Under the pieces are notes generated by a model. The model saw nothing but the letters and a program-made list of their open reading frames with translations. It did no database searches and was not told the DNA's origin. 6,323 nt of DNA from contig JBBDIO010000085.1 in assembly GCA_040880365.1 (NCBI GenBank), forward strand, positions 1 through 6,323. Reading direction: 5' to 3'. Every line of letters starts with the position of its first letter. Within the stretch, counting starts at the first letter, position 1. Positions 1 to 4,342 of the stretch are shown here, in pieces. The stretch comes from JBBDIO01 sp040880365. GTDB lineage: Bacteria > Chloroflexota > Anaerolineae > Caldilineales > Caldilineaceae. Position numbers and translations under genes: made by a program.

Positions 1-487
1 CGCGGTCGCACCCCAGGTGAAGATTGCGATTTTTAATATGCTGGGCGATACGGAAATTGTAGAAGCCGCGGCCGATGCTCTGGCCGCGCGTATGCCCGCC
101 GCGGCCCAGGTGCTGATTGTGCCCGAAGTGAAGGCCGTGCCGCTGGGCCACGCACTGGCCGTGCGCACAGGTTTGCCCCTGGTGGTGGTGCGCAAAATCC
201 ACAAGCCCTATATGGTCAATTGTCTGGATGTGGAAGTTGTGAGCATTACGACGGGCAAGCCGCAGACGCTTTATCTGGATGGCAAGGATCTGCATCTGGT
301 CCAAGGCAAAAACGCGGTGCTGGTGGATGATGTGATCAGCACCGGCAGCACGCTCAAGGGGTTGTTGCTGCTCATGCAAAAAGCCCAGGCCCCGGTCGTG
401 GCACAGATGGCCGTCTTTACCGAAGGCGATGAGGCCGATTGGGAGCATGTTGTAGCTCTGGGGCATCTGCCAATTTTTACGGACTAA
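1..487 (+). CDS. Phosphoribosyltransferase (adenine PRTase-like), 5'-truncated by the window
   Basis: This is a type I phosphoribosyltransferase-like protein, of the group related to adenine phosphoribosyltransferase, which joins PRPP to a purine-type base in the cytoplasm. The PRPP-binding loop VDDVISTGST is encoded at 323-352, with hydrophobic residues before its two acidic residues as in the family. The stretch KIHKPYMVNCLDVEV, with SITTGKPQTLYLDG after it, fits the mid-region of APRT-like proteins. The reading frame is open to the left edge (first full codon at 2, residues AVAPQ before GTG 17). Family members, as I recall them, run about 30 residues longer at the N-terminus, so the GTG at 17 is probably internal. 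The stop at 485-487 lies only 6 bases before prfA, which suggests co-transcription and translational coupling. The exact substrate cannot be read from sequence; a PRTase-fold regulator is possible but less likely. Confidence 0.85.
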   Translation, partial: AVAPQVKIAIFNMLGDTEIVEAAADALAARMPAAAQVLIVPEVKAVPLGHALAVRTGLPLVVVRKIHKPYMVNCLDVEVVSITTGKPQTLYLDGKDLHLVQGKNAVLVDDVISTGSTLKGLLLLMQKAQAPVVAQMAVFTEGDEADWEHVVALGHLPIFTD

Positions 488-493
488 ATACCT

Positions 494-1570
494 ATGTCGA
501 CATTGAAGACAAAATTACACGCAGTTGCCGACCGCTATGACGAGCTGACCCGCCAACTGGCCGATCCCGCTGTCCTGGCCGATTTCGAGCGCGTCAACGA
601 AATGGCCCAGGAACGCTCGGAGATCGAGGAACTGGTCGAAGCATTTCGACGTTTTGAGCAGGTAGAGGAGCAGATACAGGAAAACCGGCATCTGCTCGAA
701 GACAGCGACCCCGAAATGCAGGAGCTGGCAGAGCTGGAGTTGGTCGATCTGGAAGCGGAATTGAAGCAACTGGAAGCGCAGTTGAAAGTGCTCTTGCTGC
801 CCAAAGATCCGCTGGATGACAAGAACGTTATCGTGGAAATCCGCGCCGGCACGGGCGGCGATGAAGCGGCGCTCTTTGCTTCGGAGCTGTTTCGCATGTA
901 TGCACGGTGGGCCGAAGAACACAAGTTCAAGACCGAGATTCTCAGCGGCAGCGATACCGGCACCGGCGGTTTCAAAGAAGTTGCGTTTGCCGTCAAGGGC
1001 AAGGGCGCGTATAGCCAGTTGAAATATGAGTCGGGAGTCCATCGCGTGCAGCGGGTGCCCGTCACCGAAAACCAGGGCCGAATTCATACCAGCGCGGCAA
1101 CGGTGGCCGTTTTGCCCGAAGTGGACGAAGTGGAAGTCGAAGTCAAGGAAAACGATATCCGCATCGACATTTTTCGCAGCAGTGGGCCGGGTGGTCAGAG
1201 CGTGAACACCACCGATTCTGCGGTACGCATTACCCATCTGCCCTCGGGGATAGTGGTGGCGTGTCAGGATGAAAAAAGCCAGCTGCAAAACCGCCAGAAG
1301 GCCATGCGCATTCTGCGCTCGCGGCTCTACGATCTGGAAGAACAGAAACGCCAGGACGAGTTGGGCGCGACGCGCCGCAGCCAGATCGGTTCGGGCGACC
1401 GCAGCGAAAAAATTCGGACCTACAACTTCCCACAAAGCCGGGTCACGGATCATCGGATTAACAAGACCGTCTATCGACTGGATGCCATCATGAACGGCGA
1501 TCTGGACGAATTTATTCAGGATTTGGCCCAGAGCGATCAGGCTGAACGCTTGCAGGCTATCAACGCATAA
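494..1570 (+). CDS. prfA: Peptide chain release factor 1 (RF1)
   Basis: Class I release factor that recognises UAA and UAG in the ribosomal A site and triggers peptide release. At 358 residues it is close to the E. coli protein (360). The N-terminal part (about residues 1-110) is charged and helical. The stop-codon recognition tripeptide is P189-V190-T191, in RVPVTENQGRIHTS, the PxT signature of RF1 rather than the SPF of RF2. The catalytic GGQ is at 233-235 within SSGPGGQSVNTTDSAVRITH, the RF signature. The C-terminal block (RTYNFPQSRVTDHRIN) is also typical. The ATG at 494 gives the canonical N-terminus. Only a weak ribosome binding site precedes it, so initiation probably depends on coupling to the gene ending at 487. 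The downstream prmC would methylate Q235, a classical prfA-prmC pairing. Confidence 0.98.
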   Translation: MSTLKTKLHAVADRYDELTRQLADPAVLADFERVNEMAQERSEIEELVEAFRRFEQVEEQIQENRHLLEDSDPEMQELAELELVDLEAELKQLEAQLKVLLLPKDPLDDKNVIVEIRAGTGGDEAALFASELFRMYARWAEEHKFKTEILSGSDTGTGGFKEVAFAVKGKGAYSQLKYESGVHRVQRVPVTENQGRIHTSAATVAVLPEVDEVEVEVKENDIRIDIFRSSGPGGQSVNTTDSAVRITHLPSGIVVACQDEKSQLQNRQKAMRILRSRLYDLEEQKRQDELGATRRSQIGSGDRSEKIRTYNFPQSRVTDHRINKTVYRLDAIMNGDLDEFIQDLAQSDQAERLQAINA

Positions 1571-1653
1571 GTATTTTTCGCACGATTTCCCCATTTAGTA
1601 ACCGTGCGCCCGGCTGGTGCAGGCTGCAACGACGCGCCTGCTTCCGCCACCAA

Positions 1654-1659
1654 AGGAGG
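1654..1659 (+). promoter_or_regulatory. Strong Shine-Dalgarno sequence deciding a TTG start for prmC
   Basis: AGGAGG, within AAAGGAGGATGATTTG, ends 5 bases before the TTG at 1665, ideal spacing in the prmC frame. The downstream ATG candidates (1893, 1911) have no comparable site. An ATG at 1660 touches the site directly and opens only a 7-codon frame, so it is a poor competitor. Inverted GCAGGC/GCCTGC at 1619-1624 and 1636-1641 could form a small hairpin just upstream. Confidence 0.75.
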
Positions 1660-1664
1660 ATGAT

Positions 1665-2810
1665 TTGGCAATTTTACAGGTAAATGTGACGCGCGATTCG
1701 GACAACCCCGAAGACCGCAATATCCAGAGACGCAATGCGCAACGAAACAACCGGCGGCAGAGCCGCACAGAGAGCCGCACAGAGAGCCGCACAGAGCATC
1801 GTACAGGGCAGCATAGTGGCGTGCGCAATGTTGCGCACAATGCCCACTTTCGCACTGGGGGCGGCAAGGAAGCCGGCCCGTTTGAAAACCTGATGCGCCA
1901 CCGCGGGCCGATGCACGGTGATGCCTGGCAGGCGATCTTGTGGCGACTTTCGCCGGGCACTCCGGTGGGGCGGGCGATGGTCTCGGCGACCCAACGGCTG
2001 GAAGAGGCCGGCAGCCCTTCCGCCCATCTGGATGCCCAGGTCATTCTGGCGCATGTGTTGGGACAGGATCGCAGTTGGCTCTTTGCCCACTATGATTATG
2101 CGCTGGATGAGGAAGAGGCCGCCCGCTTTATCGAGCTGGTGGCGCGCCGGGTTGCCCATGAACCTGTGGCCTATCTGGTAGGACGCAAGGAATTTTATGG
2201 GCTGGAGCTGGCAGTGGACGGTCGGGTGCTGATTCCGCGCCCCGAAACCGAACTGCTGGTCGATGCTGTGCTGGATCATATCGATTCGCGAGGCGATAAA
2301 CGGGTGGTGATGGCCGATGTGGGCACGGGCAGCGGCGCGATTGCGCTGGCGGTTGCCGCCAATGCGCCCGCAGCTACCATCTATGCGCTGGATATTAGCG
2401 ATCATGCGTTGAGTGTGGCGCGCCGCAATGTGGATGCCCACGGTAAACAGGATCAGGTGACTACGCTCAAGAGTGATTTGCTGGCCGACCTGACCGTGCC
2501 CGTGGATATTATTGCGGCCAACCTGCCCTATATCAACAGTGGCACGATGGATGAACTGGAGGCCGGTGTGCGCGAATATGAGCCGCATCTGGCGTTGGCG
2601 GGTGGCCCCGATGGGCTGGACGTCATTCGCGAACTCTTGCAACAGATTCCCGCGCGGCTGAAACCCGGCGGCGTGATCTTTTTGGAGATCGGATCGGATC
2701 AAGGCCCGGCGGCGTTGGAACTGGTCCATACGCTCTTGCCCACCGCCACCTATGTGGGGTTGCGCGAGGACTATCACGGGCTGGACCGGCTGGTCGTAAT
2801 CGGGACCTGA
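1665..2810 (+). CDS. prmC: Release factor glutamine N5-methyltransferase with long N-terminal extension
   Basis: SAM-dependent methyltransferase (PrmC/HemK family) that methylates the glutamine of the GGQ motif in RF1 and RF2. From the TTG start it has 381 residues, against about 280-300 usual. Residues about 90-165 are the helical PrmC N-terminal domain (AMVSATQRLEEAG, then HLDAQVILAHVLG). LIPRPETE at 189-196 is the family signature before the methyltransferase fold. Motif I, DVGTGSG, is at 218-224. The substrate-glutamine motif, normally NPPY, reads N286-L287-P288-Y289. PHLALAGGPDGLD and LKPGGVIFLEIG are also family blocks. The first ~85 residues are extra: polar, Arg/Asn-rich, apparently disordered, with an SRTE repeat. 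The start was chosen from the AGGAGG at 1654. If ATG 1911 were used instead, the product would be 299 residues, close to the family norm. The gene lies 94 bases after prfA and its 3' end is duplicated at 2943-2970. Confidence 0.93.
   Translation: MAILQVNVTRDSDNPEDRNIQRRNAQRNNRRQSRTESRTESRTEHRTGQHSGVRNVAHNAHFRTGGGKEAGPFENLMRHRGPMHGDAWQAILWRLSPGTPVGRAMVSATQRLEEAGSPSAHLDAQVILAHVLGQDRSWLFAHYDYALDEEEAARFIELVARRVAHEPVAYLVGRKEFYGLELAVDGRVLIPRPETELLVDAVLDHIDSRGDKRVVMADVGTGSGAIALAVAANAPAATIYALDISDHALSVARRNVDAHGKQDQVTTLKSDLLADLTVPVDIIAANLPYINSGTMDELEAGVREYEPHLALAGGPDGLDVIRELLQQIPARLKPGGVIFLEIGSDQGPAALELVHTLLPTATYVGLREDYHGLDRLVVIGT
1759..1806 (+). repeat. 12-bp tandem repeat inside the prmC N-terminal extension
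   Basis: AGAGCCGCACAG occurs three times without change (1759-1770, 1771-1782, 1783-1794), followed by a degenerate copy AGCATCGTACAG (1795-1806). The unit is a multiple of three, so copy-number change keeps the frame. The translation is a run of SRTE units ending in HRT. It lies in the non-conserved extension, well before the PrmC domain. Confidence 0.9.
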
Positions 2811-2817
2811 TGGCTAA
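2790..2817 (+). repeat. 28-bp direct repeat, copy 1 (3' end of prmC)
   Basis: This 28-base stretch begins CTGGTCGTAATCGGGACC and includes the last prmC codons (LVVIGT), its TGA stop and seven following bases. It is repeated exactly at 2943-2970. The flanking bases differ on both sides (G versus A before, GTG versus TCA after), so the repeat boundaries are sharp. Confidence 0.95.
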
Positions 2818-2942
2818 GTGATGCGTTATTTGAAAGTTCGGAGTAGGTTGCAAAATCTAAGCACGAGCCGCGTAGTAGGTCACCGCTCCTGCGGTGACAC
2901 GGGCAGCAGAGAATGTCACCGCAGGAGCGGTGACCTACTTAA
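2818..2942. mobile_element. Putative 125-bp non-autonomous insertion carrying a REPIN-like palindrome
   Basis: The segment lies between the two exact 28-bp direct repeats and has no coding capacity that I can support. Its right two-thirds is the large nested palindrome (2874-2939). Its left 56 bases are unique, apart from AGTAGGT at 2842-2848, which matches the outer end of the palindrome arm. Removing the segment plus one repeat copy would leave prmC and the HAD gene separated by 24 bases, a normal operon spacing. This supports an insertion, but no transposase is present and a 28-bp target duplication is long for such elements. A different duplication mechanism is possible. Confidence 0.55.
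2874..2939. repeat. Nested palindrome, 26-bp perfect inverted repeat (REPIN-like)
   Basis: The left arm 2874-2899 and right arm 2914-2939 are perfect reverse complements over 26 bases with a 14-base loop. Each arm is itself a hairpin: GTCACCGC-TCCT-GCGGTGAC at 2879-2898 and GTCACCGC-AGGA-GCGGTGAC at 2915-2934. The structure can therefore form one long stem or two small hairpins. Two inverted copies of a small hairpin forming a larger one is the arrangement called REPIN in REP elements. No T-run follows, so it is not a typical intrinsic terminator, though in mRNA it could protect the upstream prmC 3' end. Confidence 0.92.
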
Positions 2943-2970
2943 CTGGTCGTAATCGGGACCTGATGGCTAA
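2943..2970 (+). repeat. 28-bp direct repeat, copy 2 (duplicated prmC end before the HAD gene)
   Basis: Exact second copy of 2790-2817, including a TGA equivalent to the prmC stop. It lies immediately after the palindrome-bearing segment and 17 bases before the ATG of the HAD hydrolase. Here it is not attached to a prmC reading frame, so it reads as the scar of a duplication. Confidence 0.95.
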
Positions 2971-2987
2971 TCATACGACAGAGGCAA

Positions 2988-3977
2988 ATGGCTACCATAT
3001 CTGAATCGGGCACATCTGAACCGGGCACATTCAAAGTGAATACATCCAAACCGGAACCCGTGCCTGGGATGCCCATCGATCTGGTGATTCTGGATCTGGA
3101 CGGCACGATTCTCGATCTCTATCGCCCTGGGCCAATTAGCGCGGCGGTGCAGGGGGCGATTGCCGCGGTGCAGGCTGCGGGCGTGCCGGTGACGATTGCC
3201 ACCGGTCGCACGTTGGATTATGTGCGCGCGCATGTGGCGGCGTTGGGCATCACGTTGCCGGTGGTCACAGGCCAGGGCGCGGTCATCGGTGATCCCCAGA
3301 CCGGCGCAGTGCTGGAGGAGATCACCATTGCTCCCGAACCGGCCCGGCGCGCCGCCACCTGGATCGATGCCCACGACTATGTGACAGCCCTCTATTTCAC
3401 CGCCCGATCCGGTCATGCACCGGAATCTGAGGCGGAATCCCGGTCTCAACCGGGGGCAGTGGGGGAACCTACGATTCGCATCTATCAGAATCGCGCGGGA
3501 AACGATCCCGAATTCTATGATCATGTGTTTGGGTTGCCGCGCACCTGTGTGGGCGAATTTGCGCCGCTGGTTGCCCAATCGCCCACGCCGCCGCTCAAGT
3601 TTATTGTGGCAGAAGATGCCACAAAACATGCTACAGATGAGGATGCCGGGAAGCTGGTCGCCGCGTTGCACGCGGCGTTGGGCGATGCGCTTACCATCAC
3701 GCGCACCCATCCCCGGCTGGTCGAAGGGACGGCGGCAGGGGTAGACAAGGGCGCGGGCGTGCGCCGACTGTGTGCGCGGCTGGGTGTGGATCCGGCGCGT
3801 GTGCTGGCAATCGGTGATAGCGATAATGACATCCCCATGTTGCAGGCAGTGGGGGTTGGCATCGGCATGGGCAATGCCTCGCCGGGGGTCAAAGCCGTTG
3901 CCGATTGGCTGGCGCCCTCCATTGATGAGGATGGGGCCGCGGTGGCGTTGCGTCACTGGCTGGGGGTCGCCGGTTGA
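2988..3977 (+). CDS. HAD-superfamily hydrolase, Cof type (HAD-IIB)
   Basis: Cytoplasmic Mg-dependent phosphatase of the haloacid dehalogenase superfamily, Cof-like subfamily, which typically acts on small phosphorylated metabolites; the substrate cannot be deduced. Motif I is DLDGT with nucleophile D36 and acid/base D38. Motif II is ATGRT at 71-75. The motif III lysine is probably K254 in VDKGAG. Motif IV is GDSDND at 276-281, followed by the Cof signature VGIGMGNASPGVKAVADW and DEDGAA. The region between motifs II and III is the cap. It contains a low-complexity polar insert at about 142-160 (APESEAESRSQPG). The ATG at 2988 has GAGG at 2981-2984 (spacing only 3), and the first 27 residues are a repeat-bearing polar tail. 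ATG 3069 (MPIDLVILDLDGT) would give a more typical N-terminus. The gene was probably once 24 bases after prmC, before the insertion. Confidence 0.9.
   Translation: MATISESGTSEPGTFKVNTSKPEPVPGMPIDLVILDLDGTILDLYRPGPISAAVQGAIAAVQAAGVPVTIATGRTLDYVRAHVAALGITLPVVTGQGAVIGDPQTGAVLEEITIAPEPARRAATWIDAHDYVTALYFTARSGHAPESEAESRSQPGAVGEPTIRIYQNRAGNDPEFYDHVFGLPRTCVGEFAPLVAQSPTPPLKFIVAEDATKHATDEDAGKLVAALHAALGDALTITRTHPRLVEGTAAGVDKGAGVRRLCARLGVDPARVLAIGDSDNDIPMLQAVGVGIGMGNASPGVKAVADWLAPSIDEDGAAVALRHWLGVAG
3000..3029 (+). repeat. 15-bp tandem repeat at the start of the HAD gene
   Basis: TCTGAATCGGGCACA (3000-3014) is followed directly by TCTGAACCGGGCACA (3015-3029), with one mismatch. It encodes SESGT-SEPGT within the non-conserved N-terminal tail. 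The unit is a multiple of three. Confidence 0.8.
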
Positions 3978-4047
3978 TAGCGGCTTGCATCCCCTTGCAT
4001 CAGGTTTGCTCTGGGATGATCCATGCTCCAAATGGGGCGCAAAGTAT

Positions 4048-4076
4048 TTGCTTTTTGCATGGGATTATGGTATTCT
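4048..4076 (+). promoter_or_regulatory. Probable extended -10 promoter for the nusA operon
   Basis: A -35-like TTGCTT (4048-4053) is separated by 17 bases from TATTCT (4071-4076). The latter is preceded by TG plus one base (4068-4070), the extended -10 arrangement recognised by the housekeeping sigma factor. The predicted transcript would begin near 4083, just before the GAGGAA at 4088. This is inference from base pattern only; the AT-rich island stands out from GC-rich surroundings. Confidence 0.6.
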
Positions 4077-4097
4077 GATGCTGTTTTGAGGAATTTT

Positions 4098-4151
4098 ATG
4101 ATCTGTTCCGAGAAAGTGGGTTCGCCCCACTTTTCTTTGTTATTAGGCTAG
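4098..4151 (+). CDS. Possible 17-residue leader peptide upstream of nusA
   Basis: ATG 4098 opens 17 codons (MICSEKVGSPHFSLLLG) closed by TAG at 4149-4151. GAGGAA at 4088-4093 lies 4 bases before the ATG, a good ribosome binding site, and the predicted transcription start is about 15 bases upstream of the ATG. The terminator-like hairpin (4111-4138) lies wholly inside the ORF, so a translating ribosome would disrupt it. A run of three leucine codons (TTG TTA TTA) follows the hairpin, but these may only reflect the T-rich tract. No homologue is recognised. Short ORFs occur by chance, so translation is unproven. Confidence 0.45.
   Translation: MICSEKVGSPHFSLLLG
4111..4138 (+). terminator. Terminator-like hairpin (attenuator) in the nusA leader
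   Basis: AAAGTGGG (4113-4120) can pair with CCCACTTT (4126-4133), an 8-bp stem around a TTCGC loop. It is extended by AG/CT pairs (4111-4112 with 4135-4136) if one T is bulged. A T-rich tract follows (TTTTCTTTGTTATT, from 4131). The hairpin lies about 28 bases after the predicted transcription start. Hairpins of the AAGTGGG...CCCACTT kind in front of rimP-nusA operons are, to my recollection, frequent in several bacterial phyla. Premature termination here would limit nusA expression. Confidence 0.65.
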
Positions 4152-4200
4152 AGCAACTTTGGTTGGATTGCAGAGTGGGTTGCGTGGTGAGCCGGAAGCT

Positions 4201-4245
4201 GTGCCACCGTTTTGCCACTGGTTTTTTGCTACTGTGTTGCCACCG
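4201..4245 (+). repeat. Four degenerate 9-bp motifs in the nusA leader
   Basis: GTGCCACCG (4201), TTGCCACTG (4212), TTGCTACTG (4226) and TTGCCACCG (4237) recur with spacings of 11, 14 and 11 bases. They are non-coding and immediately precede the second repeat block. This could be a decayed tandem array or a set of protein or RNA recognition motifs. Confidence 0.6.
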
Positions 4246-4246
4246 G

Positions 4247-4313
4247 GGTTTGAGCATCAGGTTTGAGCATCGGGTTTGAGTGTAGGGGTTTTATCATTGA
4301 GGTTTGACCACCG
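4247..4313 (+). repeat. 13-bp degenerate tandem repeats in the nusA leader
   Basis: GGTTTGAGCATCA (4247-4259) and GGTTTGAGCATCG (4260-4272) are nearly identical. They are followed by GGTTTGAGTGTAG (4273-4285), a diverged unit with GGTTTTATCATTGA (4287-4300), and GGTTTGACCACCG (4301-4313). The unit is not a multiple of three, fitting a non-coding leader. Confidence 0.8.
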
Positions 4314-4323
4314 GGTGGTTACC

Positions 4324-4329
4324 GAGGAG
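4324..4329 (+). promoter_or_regulatory. Ribosome binding site of nusA, beside a small hairpin
   Basis: GAGGAG lies 13 bases before ATG 4343, somewhat far; the purine run AGAAAGAA (4333-4340) is nearer. Just upstream, ACCAC (4307-4311) and GTGGT (4315-4319) form a small stem, extendable by a G-T pair and a T-A pair. It could influence access to the site. Confidence 0.5.
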
Positions 4330-4342
4330 TGTAGAAAGAATT

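Larger units (their letters stand above)
3978..4342. other. Intergenic region between the HAD gene and nusA (365 bases)
   Basis: No full-size gene is visible. Bases 3978-4047 are unremarkable apart from a direct repeat of TTGCATC and a small GCAAA/TTTGC inverted repeat. Then follow a promoter-like sequence, a short ORF with a ribosome binding site, a terminator-like hairpin inside it, two blocks of short degenerate repeats and the nusA ribosome binding site. rimP, which commonly precedes nusA, is absent from this gap; the space is too short for it (rimP is about 450 bases). Confidence 0.8.

Noticed and set aside
515..1594. Long minus-strand open frame (359 codons) opposite prfA
   Set aside because: It mirrors prfA almost exactly, its translation resembles no family, and prfA is certain. 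Long antisense frames are expected from the codon bias of this genome.
1579..1608. CGCACG/CGTGCG inverted repeat after prfA as a terminator
   Set aside because: The 6-bp stem has an 18-base loop and no T-run; prmC most likely continues on the same transcript.
1674..2777. Long minus-strand open frame opposite prmC
   Set aside because: It is an antisense shadow of prmC with His/Arg/Gln-rich, domain-free translation.
2874..2939. CRISPR-like repeat pair or intrinsic terminator
   Set aside because: There are only two units, in inverted orientation with a 14-base loop, not direct repeats with spacers. No T-run follows either arm, so an intrinsic terminator is also unlikely.
2963..3004. Short ORF from ATG 2963 in the duplicated segment
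   Set aside because: It ends after 13 codons, is out of frame with the HAD gene and has no ribosome binding site; it is probably chance.
2967..4031. Long minus-strand open frame opposite the HAD gene
   Set aside because: The + strand carries all four HAD motifs; the opposite translation is low in hydrophobic structure and unrecognisable.
4304..4342. Upstream TTG start for nusA at 4304
   Set aside because: It would add 13 residues not typical of NusA, falls in the repeat block, and lacks a ribosome binding site. ATG 4343 gives the canonical N-terminus.
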